Notes: a model not told the origin generated them from the sequence alone. Positions 16,435-25,666 are shown, counted from the first letter of the stretch. The stretch is 64,000 bases of DNA from Sulfitobacter mediterraneus (GCF_003054325.1 NZ_QBKU01000006.1:62001-126000); one strand, 5' to 3'. A program made the numbers and translations.

Positions 16435-19007
16435 TGAACCGCCGCAATTTTCTAAAAGCAAGCAGCGCCCTGCCGCTGGCCTTGGCCCTGCCTGGCACCA
16501 TGGCGCAGGCCCTGAGCAAATCGCGCAACACGATTGTTGTGATCGACGGGATCTCGGCGGCCGGTGATGCCGGCAGTCTGTCGGCGACGATGGAAGGATT
16601 GATCCGGCTGGGTGTGCCGATCAGCTGCATCGTGGAAACGGCCCATCCAGAGGCCGGCCCGCTGCGTGCGGATCATCCGGTGTCGACGCTGCTGCGCGAT
16701 ATGCGGGTCCGATTGCCCGGTTTGATTGACTTGCTGCCGGTGCTTCCCGATTTGGCACGCCGAACCACACATTTCCAAGCCCGAGAGGCCTATGACGCGC
16801 AGCACCGCCTGTTTGATGCGCTTTGGGGGGATCGTGAGGGTCAGTCCGCAGGATTCCGCCCCCGCGCTGTTGCTTGCGACATGTCCGAAAACGCGCTGCC
16901 GCCAACCGGCGTGCGCACCAGCGGCATCCGCAATGTCCTGATGCGCCCCCCCGCAACCGCCAGCGCAGCTGTGCAATCTCAGGCTTGGGACAACGGCGTT
17001 GTGCGTCTGATCGGCGGCAAGCGGGTCCAACTGACCGACGCGGCCACGCAGCTGCAAAATGATCCGGCCAACCCCGGCGAGCGTGTCTTGTACCTCTCCG
17101 CAACAGATCTGGCCGCCCTTCCTGCCGCTGAGTTGCCTGACCTTGCCGCGCAATTTGCCAATGCTGTGATGCAGCCCGATGGCGACACATGGGTCAGCCC
17201 GATCCTCGCCTCTGATGTACAATTCCGCGATGCTTATAGCTACAACCGCAAAATGGCGTTGCATTTCATGGCCACCCCCGGATCATCGGCAGTGGAACGT
17301 GCCATCCTCACTGATTTCCGGCTTGATCTGCTCAATGCCGGTCTGCCCTCCAGTTTTGGTGAGGCGGTTGAGACCGGCCAGACAGATCGAGACGGCACCG
17401 GTTATTGGATCGATATTCAGCGCACCAAAGCGGTGCTGCCCATCCTGCCGGTGCAACACTACCTTGCCGGTTCTGCCGCACTCGACCCTGCCGCGCTGAA
17501 CGCGGATCGCAACAGCTTTGGCATGGGGGTGGAATTTCGGCCGCGCAGCACCGCCCACGCCGCCGGGATCACCGAAGACAACACCATGGTTGTCCCCGCA
17601 GAGATCATCCGTGACCCCGGCCAATTGGCTGAACTGGACCGCGGCGAGTATGGCACCGAAGATTTCACCGTCCTGATCTCCGATCAGGTGCTGCAAAACG
17701 CACCGCAGCGGAAAATCCTGAAGCAGGCCCTGCTTTCGCTGGCCGACGACGGGATCACCCGTCCTGTCACCCTGCCCGAGTATGTGCGCGGGATCACTCC
17801 AAGCGATGCCTACCTGAACCACTTCCGCCGAACCGCCGCCTATGCGGGCCGCGCCCGTGGATCAGATCGGGCGCAGGGCCGCCAAAGCCATGCGCAGCTG
17901 ATGGAAGACGCCAAGACCGCGTGGCGCTATTTTGAGAAATGGACCAACCGCCGGACCGGCCTCTGCCCGGCAACGGTCAATTTCTCCGGCAGCGGTTCCA
18001 CCCTGCACGAAGCCGTCACGATGTGGGACGTCGGCAGCCATATCAACGCATTGGTTGCCGCCAACGAGCTGTCTTTGATCACCGACAAGGCGTTTCAAAC
18101 CGCCATCCGCAAAATCCTGCCCAACATCGCAGGCCGCAAATCGCAGGGACGTCTGCTGCCGCAAGGGTGGATCGCCACGGACAAAATCAAATGGGGCGTC
18201 AAGGATTTTGATGGCTGTGACGCCGGGCGCCTGATGGCCGCGCTTTACAATCTGGACACCCACAGCGCCACCAAGGACCGGGCGGAGCCGACCGTGCGGT
18301 CCTGGGATCTGGACAAGGTGATTAAGGACGGCGTGATCTACAACGTGACGGATGGGATCGAGACCACGACCTACCGCTCCCACTGCGCCCATTACGCGGC
18401 TTGGGCGTTCCGCACCTGGAGGCTTGAGGTCCGCTCGCCCTACGAGGTGTTTGACGGCAAAAGCGAAACCGACGGGCGGATCGCCCTGTTGGAAGCGGGC
18501 GGGCATATCGGGCCAATGGGGGCAGAGCCGCTGTTGCTCGAAGCGATTGAACTGGGGATGTCGCCGGAATCGGAATACCTCGCCGATGTGCTCTTTGCCG
18601 CGCAGCTTGAGGAATATGACGAGACCGGAAACCTGACCTGCGTGTCTGAAGGGCCCATCGACCGCGCCCCTTGGTTCACCTATCAGGGCATCCAGTTTGA
18701 CGCGCCGGGGCGAATCTGGGCCACAGATACAGTCGCCAGTCTGCCCGAACACCGCTCCCCCGAGTTCCGCAAGAAAAACCATGTGGTCAGTTCCAAGGCG
18801 GCCTATCTCTGGGCGGCTTACAAGAACCACGACTATTGTGACTTATTGGTCGATTACGTGCGCGAACGGGCGCGGACGGACAATGGCTTTGCCTCCAGCA
18901 TCTACCGCGAAACGGGCAAAGCGACGGCGACCTACGCCGACATCAACACCAATGCGATCATCCTGCAATCTATCGCCCAAATCATGCGGAACGCAGAAAG
19001 CCAGTAG
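16431..19007 (+). CDS. Tat-exported DUF3131 protein, probable polysaccharide-active enzyme
   Basis: This 858-residue protein starts at the ATG that overlaps the synthase stop (ATGATGA); the frame extends further upstream but only as an overlap. A Tat signal (NRRNFLKASSA, cleavage near residue 26) sends it to the periplasm. The first half (about 30-480) is of unknown fold. The second half (about 490-850) matches the DUF3131 pattern, with WRYFEKWTNRRTGL and MWDVGSHINALVAANEL, an alpha/alpha-toroid-like architecture found in glycan-processing proteins. Tight coupling to the synthase suggests that it trims, binds or modifies the exported polymer. No catalytic residues can be assigned with confidence. 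Confidence 0.78.
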   Translation: MMNRRNFLKASSALPLALALPGTMAQALSKSRNTIVVIDGISAAGDAGSLSATMEGLIRLGVPISCIVETAHPEAGPLRADHPVSTLLRDMRVRLPGLIDLLPVLPDLARRTTHFQAREAYDAQHRLFDALWGDREGQSAGFRPRAVACDMSENALPPTGVRTSGIRNVLMRPPATASAAVQSQAWDNGVVRLIGGKRVQLTDAATQLQNDPANPGERVLYLSATDLAALPAAELPDLAAQFANAVMQPDGDTWVSPILASDVQFRDAYSYNRKMALHFMATPGSSAVERAILTDFRLDLLNAGLPSSFGEAVETGQTDRDGTGYWIDIQRTKAVLPILPVQHYLAGSAALDPAALNADRNSFGMGVEFRPRSTAHAAGITEDNTMVVPAEIIRDPGQLAELDRGEYGTEDFTVLISDQVLQNAPQRKILKQALLSLADDGITRPVTLPEYVRGITPSDAYLNHFRRTAAYAGRARGSDRAQGRQSHAQLMEDAKTAWRYFEKWTNRRTGLCPATVNFSGSGSTLHEAVTMWDVGSHINALVAANELSLITDKAFQTAIRKILPNIAGRKSQGRLLPQGWIATDKIKWGVKDFDGCDAGRLMAALYNLDTHSATKDRAEPTVRSWDLDKVIKDGVIYNVTDGIETTTYRSHCAHYAAWAFRTWRLEVRSPYEVFDGKSETDGRIALLEAGGHIGPMGAEPLLLEAIELGMSPESEYLADVLFAAQLEEYDETGNLTCVSEGPIDRAPWFTYQGIQFDAPGRIWATDTVASLPEHRSPEFRKKNHVVSSKAAYLWAAYKNHDYCDLLVDYVRERARTDNGFASSIYRETGKATATYADINTNAIILQSIAQIMRNAESQ

Positions 19008-19036
19008 CGGCCTCATTGCTCTCAGTATTGCAAACT

Positions 19037-19054
19037 CATTACAGATATGTAATG
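19037..19054. promoter_or_regulatory. Putative operator of the XRE-cupin regulator
   Basis: CATTAC and GTAATG form a perfect dyad around AGATAT, 17 bases before the first possible start of the regulator gene. This is a typical place for autoregulation. Confidence 0.45.
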
Positions 19055-19070
19055 CTCCCCTCTAAACCGG

Positions 19071-19715
19071 ATGGGGATGCTTGTGGCACAACTAGACAGA
19101 CCACCGACAGACGATACCGATCTTTGCATTGGCACACGGCTGCGCGAATTTCGTATGGCGCAGGGGTATTCTCTGGCAAAACTTGCGGCGGTCACTGGTA
19201 TCTCGGATGCGACCCTGTCCCGCGTGGAAAACGCGCAAACGCTGGTCTCGGCTCATAATCTCTATATCCTCAGCCAAGCGTTGAACGTGGATATCACCGC
19301 ATTCTATGAACCTGCTGCCCATCCGATCCGCAGCGGCATAAGGTCAGTGTCCCGCGCCGGTGAGGGCCGCCAGATTGACACGGCGCGGTTCACCTCCGCC
19401 GTTTTGGGTGCCGATCTGTCGAACAAAAAAATGCACCCTGCCATCGATGTGGTAACCGCGACCGCGCTGGATCAAGTGGGCGGCATGGCCAGTCACAGCG
19501 GCGAAGAGTTCCTGCTGGTGATGGAGGGCGTGCTTGTCCTGCATTCAGAGCATTACGCCCCCCTGCGCCTGAACGCCGGAGATTCCATCTATTTCGACGC
19601 GGGCATGGCGCATGCCTATCTCACGCCCGATGGTACGCCCGCCCGTATTCTGGTGGTCAATTCCTCCGAACCCGATCTGGGCGATGCTGCGCCTGTTTCC
19701 ACTTCCTCCTCCTGA
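19071..19715 (+). CDS. XRE-family regulator with C-terminal cupin domain
   Basis: This is a 214-residue protein. A helix-turn-helix (about residues 20-75) contains YSLAKLAAVTGISDATLSRVEN. A cupin sensor domain (about 130-200) contains HSGEEFLLVMEG and DSIYFDAGMAHAY. The architecture matches PuuR-like regulators that respond to small metabolites. Starts at 19071, 19077 or a GTG at 19083 are all possible, and none has a strong ribosome site. It is followed 12 bases later by a cupin enzyme gene, so it may control that gene and perhaps the convergent hyu operon. Confidence 0.85.
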   Translation: MGMLVAQLDRPPTDDTDLCIGTRLREFRMAQGYSLAKLAAVTGISDATLSRVENAQTLVSAHNLYILSQALNVDITAFYEPAAHPIRSGIRSVSRAGEGRQIDTARFTSAVLGADLSNKKMHPAIDVVTATALDQVGGMASHSGEEFLLVMEGVLVLHSEHYAPLRLNAGDSIYFDAGMAHAYLTPDGTPARILVVNSSEPDLGDAAPVSTSSS

Positions 19716-19727
19716 AAGGCCACCAAA

Positions 19728-20855
19728 ATGAACGCTGACCTAAACCTCAAACCCGAGGCGATCCGAAGCGCCGAACTGGTCCTGCCTGTGCAAGACCTGA
19801 AAACCGAGATGCCGTTTTTCCTTGGCCAGTTGGGCTTCCGGCTGGACACGATATATCCTGCCGATGATCCGGCTGTGGCGGTGGTTTCTGGTCACGGTCT
19901 GCGGCTGCGGCTGGAACGCGGCGCAGCGGTCGCGCCGGGCAAGGTGGTGCTTTATTGCGATGCGCCGGATGATCTGGGCGGTGTGGGCGCGATAGTGACC
20001 TCACCCAATGGCAATCAGGTCGAGATACAGGATGCCAATCCGCCGCTGGTGATCCCTGAGACGCAACATTCCTTCATGGTGCGCCGCTTGGCCGACAGCG
20101 ACAGCTGGATCATCGGGCGGGCGGGCATGCGATATCGCGATCTAATCACCGACCGTCTGGGCGGGTCAATCATCGCCAGTCACATCCGCATTCCCGATGG
20201 CGGGCCGGTGCCGGATATGGTGCATTATCACACCGTCGGTTTTCAGCTGATCTTTTGTTATCGCGGCTGGGTGCGATTGGTCTATGAAGACTATGGCGAG
20301 CCGTTTATCCTTGAGGCCGGAAATTGCGTGATCCAGCCGCCGCAGATCCGCCACCGGGTGCTTGAAGCGTCAGACAATGTCGAGGTGTTGGAGATCGGCG
20401 TGCCTGCGGAACATATCACCACCATTGATCACGAGATGGAGCTGCCCAACGGCCCCGCGAACCCCGATCGGGAGTGGGACGGCACCAAGTTCGTGCATCA
20501 CCGCGAGGATCAGGCGACTTGGACCCCATGGCGTGTGCCCGGATGGGAGGCGCGTGATACGGGCATTGGTGCGGCCACCCGAGGCATTGCAGGGGTACAG
20601 GTCAGCCGCCCCGGCACGAATGCACAGGGTGCTTGGACCAGCCATGACACCGATATCCTGTTCACCTTTGTCAAAGAGGGCAGCCTGACCCTTGAGGCCG
20701 ACAGCGAAGGGCGCAAAACCCATGATCTGGTTGCGGGGGATGCCTTTGTCCTGCCGCCGTTCCTCAAGACCCGCTATGTCAAACCGTCAGACGATTGCGA
20801 GCTGATCGAGGTGACCTTGCCCTCGTCCTTTGGGACGACCGTTCATCAGGATTAA
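19728..20855 (+). CDS. Glyoxalase-like plus double-cupin protein
   Basis: This is a 375-residue protein. The N-terminal part (about residues 12-105) looks like a vicinal-oxygen-chelate/glyoxalase fold, with LVLPVQDLKTEMPFFLGQLGF. Two cupin repeats follow, at about 160-235 (HYHTVGFQLIFCYRGWVRLVYED, later QPPQIRHRVLE) and 280-365 (DTDILFTFVKEGSLTLE, AGDAFVLPP). The first cupin keeps several histidines that could bind metal. The second has few and may be structural. The function is unknown. Its pairing with an XRE-cupin regulator, and the convergence with the hyu operon, suggest a small-molecule isomerase or dioxygenase role in the same pathway. Confidence 0.75.
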   Translation: MNADLNLKPEAIRSAELVLPVQDLKTEMPFFLGQLGFRLDTIYPADDPAVAVVSGHGLRLRLERGAAVAPGKVVLYCDAPDDLGGVGAIVTSPNGNQVEIQDANPPLVIPETQHSFMVRRLADSDSWIIGRAGMRYRDLITDRLGGSIIASHIRIPDGGPVPDMVHYHTVGFQLIFCYRGWVRLVYEDYGEPFILEAGNCVIQPPQIRHRVLEASDNVEVLEIGVPAEHITTIDHEMELPNGPANPDREWDGTKFVHHREDQATWTPWRVPGWEARDTGIGAATRGIAGVQVSRPGTNAQGAWTSHDTDILFTFVKEGSLTLEADSEGRKTHDLVAGDAFVLPPFLKTRYVKPSDDCELIEVTLPSSFGTTVHQD

Positions 20856-20858
20856 ACG

Positions 20859-20890
20859 CAAAGGGCCGCTCCAGGGGGCGGCCCTTTGCT
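20859..20890. terminator. Hairpin between convergent cupin and SDR genes
   Basis: A perfect 12-bp stem (GCAAAGGGCCGC / GCGGCCCTTTGC) with an 8-base loop lies four bases after the cupin stop and 21 before the SDR stop. There is no long T-tract on either side. It probably works as a bidirectional terminator or a 3' end protector. Confidence 0.7.
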
Positions 20891-20911
20891 GCATTATCGC
20901 GCAACAGTAGA

Positions 20912-21619
20912 TCAAACAGACCGGGTGATCCCGCCGTCAACGCGGATATTCTGGCCGGTGATGTAAGCCCCGCCGGGTGAGGCAAGGAACGCGACCACGC
21001 TGGCAATCTCGCTTAGCGAATTGCCGTATCGTCCCATCGGGATCATCGAACGGAATTCCTCTTTTTCCGGCAGGCTGTCGATAAAGCCGGGCAAGACATT
21101 GTTCATACGAATGTTCTCAGCGGCATATTTATCGGCAAAAAGCTTGCTAAAGGCGGCAAGCCCGGCCCGCATAACGCCTGACGTTGGAAACACCGGATTG
21201 GGCTCGAACGCGGCAAAGGTTGAGATGTTGATAATCGCGCCGCCACCTTGTTTTTGCATGATCGGAGTGACCAAACGCGACGGACGCACCGCATTTAGGA
21301 AATAGACCTCCATCCCTTCGTGCCAGTCGTCATCGGTTAGCTCAAGCACAGGTGCCCGAGGGCCATGGCCAGCAGAATTGACCAAGGTGTCAATGCGGCC
21401 CCATTTCTCCATCGCAAGATCGACCAGCTTTTGCAGATCATCATTGGATTTGTTGGTGCCAGTGATCCCGATCCCGCCCAATTCTTGCGCCAGTGCCTCG
21501 CCCTTGCCGGAAGAGGACAGGATCCCGACCTTGTACCCATCGGCAGCCAATGCGCGGGCGCTGTCCGCGCCCATGCCGCTACCGCCGGCGGTGATCAGTG
21601 CAACTTTGATATCACTCAT
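20912..21619 (-). CDS. SDR-family oxidoreductase
   Basis: This is a 235-residue short-chain dehydrogenase with VALITAGGSGMGADSARAL, a TGxxxGxG-type site in which the first Gly is preceded by A. It also has NSAG, IINIST and a C-terminal YITGQNIRVDGG. The usual catalytic YxxxK is not clear: after the Ser stretch the sequence reads PTSGVMRAGLAAFSK, so the Tyr seems to be replaced. Activity is therefore uncertain and it may be a divergent or non-catalytic SDR. The start at 21619 has GGAGGA at good spacing. It is the last gene of the seven-gene operon. Confidence 0.83.
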   Translation of the reverse strand: MSDIKVALITAGGSGMGADSARALAADGYKVGILSSSGKGEALAQELGGIGITGTNKSNDDLQKLVDLAMEKWGRIDTLVNSAGHGPRAPVLELTDDDWHEGMEVYFLNAVRPSRLVTPIMQKQGGGAIINISTFAAFEPNPVFPTSGVMRAGLAAFSKLFADKYAAENIRMNNVLPGFIDSLPEKEEFRSMIPMGRYGNSLSEIASVVAFLASPGGAYITGQNIRVDGGITRSV

Positions 21620-21630
21620 AGTGTCCTCCA

Positions 21631-22467
21631 TCAGGTTTCTTTTTTGTCGTTCACAATGTTCATCGATGCCACGCCGCTGTTTCCCAGCTCGACCGAGGCA
21701 AACGGGCCGCCGTGGCACATGTTGCCGGGGTCTTGGTTGTCCATCGGCGGGGTGTCGGCAAGCACCTGTTCGGCAAATTGTTCGGCGTTGTCTTTGGGGC
21801 GGTAACCGAGGAAAGACGCCTTGGCATTGTCCACCGGCACGCGGTCATTGTTTGACACGCCGTAAACGACGCTGAAACCCGTCACTGGGGTGTCGATGGA
21901 CCGCTGCACCAGCTGAATCAGATCGTCATAAGACAACCATGATCCAAGCGCCCGCGCGTTGTTGACCTGTGCGCAGGACAGGATGCGCATATGCACGCTT
22001 TCCAGCCCGCGTTTGTCCCAATACATGCTGCCCAGATCCTCGGCAAAGCATTTGGCCAGACCATAGAAGGTATCCGGGCGGTGCGGCGCATCCACGCCGA
22101 TAAAGTCGGTCTTGGGGTGCATCCCAACCGCATGGATCGAGCTGCCGTAAACCACGCGGCGCAGGCCTTGGCGATAGGCAGCTTCCCAGATGTTATAGGC
22201 CCCGATGAAATTCGGGCCGAGCAGTTTTTCAAACGGGCCTTCATCCGCATAGGCGCCCATATGCACAACCATGTCCGCGCCTTCGAGAACCTTCAGCATG
22301 TCATCAAGGCTGGCCAGATCACCCTTCATGTAGGTCTCACCGGGATAGAGGGTGCCAATGTCATCCACAATGTCGGTCGAGACAAGTTCATCACACATCC
22401 GGGTCAGCGGTTCGCGCAAGTAGGAACCAAGGCGGCCAGCGGCGCCTGTCAAAACGAGTTTTTTCAT
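21631..22467 (-). CDS. NAD-dependent epimerase/dehydratase, uronate dehydrogenase-like
   Basis: This 278-residue extended SDR has LVLTGAAGRLGSYLRE at the N-terminus (GxxGxxG). It also has YGSSIHAVG and YGLAKCFAEDL, which supplies the YxxxK. It resembles the uronate dehydrogenase branch in size and in the SSIHAVGMH stretch. In that family the enzyme oxidises a uronate to a lactone with NAD. The surrounding genes do not form a uronate pathway, so the real substrate may be another hydroxy compound. It starts three bases after the aminotransferase stop. Confidence 0.82.
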   Translation of the reverse strand: MKKLVLTGAAGRLGSYLREPLTRMCDELVSTDIVDDIGTLYPGETYMKGDLASLDDMLKVLEGADMVVHMGAYADEGPFEKLLGPNFIGAYNIWEAAYRQGLRRVVYGSSIHAVGMHPKTDFIGVDAPHRPDTFYGLAKCFAEDLGSMYWDKRGLESVHMRILSCAQVNNARALGSWLSYDDLIQLVQRSIDTPVTGFSVVYGVSNNDRVPVDNAKASFLGYRPKDNAEQFAEQVLADTPPMDNQDPGNMCHGGPFASVELGNSGVASMNIVNDKKET

Positions 22468-22470
22468 GGG

Positions 22471-23682
22471 TCAGTCTTTCTTGAGTTTTGATGTGGCCTG
22501 GGCAAGGCGGTTCATCGCCTTGTCCAGAACCTCGGCCGAGGTGGCCGTCGAGAGGCGGAAATAGGGTGACAGCTCATAGGCGCTGCCGGGTACGGCGGCG
22601 ATGCCTGCCGCGTCCAGAAGATAGGCGGCAAAATCGATGTCGCTGGCAATCACATAGCCGTCTGGCGTCCTTGCTCCGATGAAATCCGCGCAGCCAATAT
22701 AGGCGTAGAAAGCCCCGCCCGGTGCGTCGAGTGTCAGGCCCTCAATCGGCGCGATCCGGTCTACCACCAGATTGCGGCGTGCCTCGAACGCGGCGTTGAA
22801 CCGGCGCACGTCGTCTTGGGGGCCGTTCAATGCGGCCACGGCAGCGGCCTGCGCGATGGTGCAGGGGCCAGAGCTGATCTGCGATTGCACCTTGGTCATT
22901 GCGGCAATCAAGGGCGCGGGGCCGCCCGCATAACCGATCCGCCATCCGGTCATGGCATAGGCTTTGGAAACGCCGTTGACCGTAAGCGTGCGGTCTTTCA
23001 GATCCGGACATGCGGCGGCAAAGGACAGGAAGTTGCGCCCGTCGAACAGGATGTGTTCGTAGATCTCATCAGACAGGATCAATACCCGAGGATGATCGCG
23101 CAGCACTGCGCCCAAGCTGCGTAGGGCCGCATCATCATAGGTTGCGCCCGCCGGATTGGATGGGCTGTTGAGAATGATCCAGCGGGTCTTGGGCGTGATC
23201 GCATCCGCCAGCGCCTTGGGCGTTAGGCAAAAGCCATCCTCGGCCTTGGCTTTGACCGTCACCGGCACACCGCCAAGGATCAGCACCATATCTTTGTATT
23301 GGCCAAAGTAGGGCGCACAAAGCACCACTTCATCGCCCGGCTCCAACGTTGCCATCAGCGCGTCAAAGATCACCTGTTTTGCGCCATTGCTGACAATCAC
23401 TTCGGTTTCGGCAGAATAATTCAGATCGTTCTCGCGGGCGAATTTGGCACTGACCGCTTGCCGCGCGGCCAATGTGCCTTGGGTGGGCGGATAACGGGTG
23501 TCTCCGGCCAACGCGGCCTGATGCGCCGCTTCAACGATATGGGCAGGCGTGTCAAAATCCGGCTCGCCCAACCCCAGATCAATGACATCGCGGCCTGCGG
23601 CCTTGGCGGCCTTGGCGGCTTGACTGACGGCGGCGGATGCAGATGGCTTCACTGTGGCAAGACGGGCTGCGGCATAGGTCAT
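22471..23682 (-). CDS. Class I PLP-dependent aminotransferase (aspartate aminotransferase-like)
   Basis: This is a 403-residue fold type I aminotransferase. It has DLGLGEPDFDTP near the N-terminus, NSPSNPAGATY, ILSDEIYEHI and VNGVSKAYAMTGWRIGY, which carries the PLP-binding Lys. A C-terminal YFRLSTA segment supplies part of the carboxylate-binding region. It transfers amino groups between amino and 2-oxo acids; specificity cannot be read from the sequence. It overlaps the aldolase gene by four bases (ATGA), so the two are coupled, and an amino donor or acceptor step in the pathway is implied. Confidence 0.9.
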   Translation of the reverse strand: MTYAAARLATVKPSASAAVSQAAKAAKAAGRDVIDLGLGEPDFDTPAHIVEAAHQAALAGDTRYPPTQGTLAARQAVSAKFARENDLNYSAETEVIVSNGAKQVIFDALMATLEPGDEVVLCAPYFGQYKDMVLILGGVPVTVKAKAEDGFCLTPKALADAITPKTRWIILNSPSNPAGATYDDAALRSLGAVLRDHPRVLILSDEIYEHILFDGRNFLSFAAACPDLKDRTLTVNGVSKAYAMTGWRIGYAGGPAPLIAAMTKVQSQISSGPCTIAQAAAVAALNGPQDDVRRFNAAFEARRNLVVDRIAPIEGLTLDAPGGAFYAYIGCADFIGARTPDGYVIASDIDFAAYLLDAAGIAAVPGSAYELSPYFRLSTATSAEVLDKAMNRLAQATSKLKKD

Positions 23683-24452
23683 CTGAGCTGGCCTTTCACC
23701 TCTGCCAACAAGGCATCGCTGGCCTTGGCCAACAGGCCGGTGTCACTGCCGCAAGCAACAAAAGTGAACCCGTCGTTCAGCAATTTGGCGGCAAATGCCG
23801 GATCAGACACCAAGGTGCCAACTGGCATGCCCTTGTCCATCAACCGCCGCGCAACCGGCATGATCGCATTCCAAACCGCATCATCCATCGGCTTGCCCAG
23901 CAGGCCCATATCGGCGGCAATATCCGCCGGTCCAAAGAAGATCCCGCTGACACCGTCCACGGCGGCAATATCCTCGGCTTGTTCAAGCGCCGATGCGGTT
24001 TCGATCTGCAACAGAACCGTGGTTTCATCGGCAACTTTGGCAAAATAATCCCCCACGCGGCCAAACTTGTTGGCCCGCGTGTTGCCCGACACACCGCGCA
24101 TGCCCAGCGGCGGATAGCGGGTAGCGGCGACTGCTTTTTGCGCTTCCTCGACCGTTTGGATCATCGGAAACAACAGCCCCGGCACGCCCATATCGAGCAG
24201 GCGTTTGACGATCACCGGATCATTCCATTCGGGCCGCACAATGGCGGTTGTCTGGCTGGAGGCAAAAACCTGCAACTGGCCCAGAACGCTAAAGTAATCG
24301 TTGGGCGAATGCTCCATATCGATCAGTGCCCAGTCATAGCCGCTTGGCGCTGTGACCTCGGCGGCAAAGGCGCTGGCGAAACTGATCCAGAGGCCAAGCT
24401 GCTTTTGCCCTGCGGCAATGGCATGGGTAAACGGGTTCTGCTCCAGATCCAT
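23679..24452 (-). CDS. HpcH/HpaI-family aldolase
   Basis: This 257-residue class II aldolase of the HpcH/HpaI family has LIDMEHSPND and PPLGMRGVSG. LLQIETASALEQ carries the metal-binding Glu, and GIFFGPADIAADMG the metal-binding Asp. Such enzymes split 4-hydroxy-2-oxo acids to pyruvate plus an aldehyde. In this operon it would cleave the product of the aminotransferase or oxidase step. Its start overlaps the FAD oxidase stop by one base. Confidence 0.9.
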   Translation of the reverse strand: MDLEQNPFTHAIAAGQKQLGLWISFASAFAAEVTAPSGYDWALIDMEHSPNDYFSVLGQLQVFASSQTTAIVRPEWNDPVIVKRLLDMGVPGLLFPMIQTVEEAQKAVAATRYPPLGMRGVSGNTRANKFGRVGDYFAKVADETTVLLQIETASALEQAEDIAAVDGVSGIFFGPADIAADMGLLGKPMDDAVWNAIMPVARRLMDKGMPVGTLVSDPAFAAKLLNDGFTFVACGSDTGLLAKASDALLAEVKGQLR

Positions 24453-25666
24453 TAGATCACTGCCTTCTCGCTGACCGGCCGGTTTTGCCCGATCCGGTTG
24501 AAATGAAACTCGCTCAGGTCGAGGGTCTTGTAGTTGCCATGCAACATGATCTCGGCGGTGCCGCGCCCCATGGCCGGAGATTGTTGCAATCCGTGGCCCG
24601 AGAAACCGTTGAGGAAAAAGAAGTTCGAAACCTCATCATGTGGCCCCAAGATCGCGTTGTGATCAAAGGTGTTGTAGGAATAATGCCCTGCCCATTCGGA
24701 CTGCACTTTGATCGCCTCAAACTGCGGGATGCGGGTCGCGAGGGTTGGCCAGATATGGTTTTCCCAGATCGAATGATCCATCGCGAAATCATCAAAGTCC
24801 ACCGCCGGATCAATATCCGCGTGTCCGCCTGCCTGATAGGTGCCGCCGCCGTTTTCGCGCACGTGCACGCCAGAGGGATCAATTGTCAGTGGCAGGTCGC
24901 GGTCCAGCGGCTTTTCTGCCGTGAATATCCAGGTGAAACGCTTGCGCGGCTCAACCGGAATTTCGATCCCCGCCATTTGCGCGGTGCGGTTGGCGCGGGG
25001 GCCGGAGGCATTCAAAACCTGTCCGCAAGACACGATCTCGCCCGAGGACAGCGTGACACTTTCCACCTGCGTGCCGGCGGCATTCTTGGTGATTGCGACG
25101 ACCTCGTTCTGGATATACTCAACCCCGGCCTCCTTCGCGGCGCGGCGCTGGCAATCAAACACGGCTGTGCCGTCCCAATAGCCTTCGTCAACCAGATTGA
25201 TCGAGCCAAGCACGATGTCATCAAGGTTGTAGAATGGATAGGCCTGCGCAATCTCGTCGCGGGTCATCAACTGGGTCGCCGCCCCTGCGGCATGCTGAAT
25301 TTTCTGGTTCTCGCGCAATACATCGGCAAAGCCGTCATTGTCCGCCAGATACATATATCCAAAACTGCGGATACCAAGGTCAGGCACACGGGTGTCGCCG
25401 CCCATGTATTCGCGCAGGTTTTTCACAAACTCGGCGGCAAACTGCGAGATTTTCACATTAAGCTGGGTCGAGAACTGCTGACGCATGCAGGAATTCGTGT
25501 GCATGGTTGATGAGTTCTGATAGGTCGGATCACGCTCCACCACCAGAATGCGTCCGTCAAAATCTTTGTCCTTGGACAAAAACCAAGCGGCCGACGATCC
25601 CATAATGGCACCGCCGACGATCACAACATCATAGTTTTGATGTGCAGGGGCTTGCAGTTTGCTCAT
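24452..25666 (-). CDS. FAD-dependent amine/amino acid oxidoreductase (DAO family)
   Basis: This 404-residue DAO-superfamily flavoprotein begins with a dinucleotide-binding motif, VVIVGGAIMGSSAAW, with an Ala at the second Gly of GxGxxG. It is followed by LVVERD. Other family landmarks are QQFSTQLNVKISQFAAEF, VLNASGPRANR and NGFSGHGLQQSPAMG. Relatives include sarcosine oxidase and glycine oxidase, which oxidise secondary or primary amines to imines. With hyuA/hyuB upstream, a hydantoin- or carbamoyl-derived N-substituted amino acid is a plausible substrate, but this is inferred. Confidence 0.87.
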   Translation of the reverse strand: MSKLQAPAHQNYDVVIVGGAIMGSSAAWFLSKDKDFDGRILVVERDPTYQNSSTMHTNSCMRQQFSTQLNVKISQFAAEFVKNLREYMGGDTRVPDLGIRSFGYMYLADNDGFADVLRENQKIQHAAGAATQLMTRDEIAQAYPFYNLDDIVLGSINLVDEGYWDGTAVFDCQRRAAKEAGVEYIQNEVVAITKNAAGTQVESVTLSSGEIVSCGQVLNASGPRANRTAQMAGIEIPVEPRKRFTWIFTAEKPLDRDLPLTIDPSGVHVRENGGGTYQAGGHADIDPAVDFDDFAMDHSIWENHIWPTLATRIPQFEAIKVQSEWAGHYSYNTFDHNAILGPHDEVSNFFFLNGFSGHGLQQSPAMGRGTAEIMLHGNYKTLDLSEFHFNRIGQNRPVSEKAVI

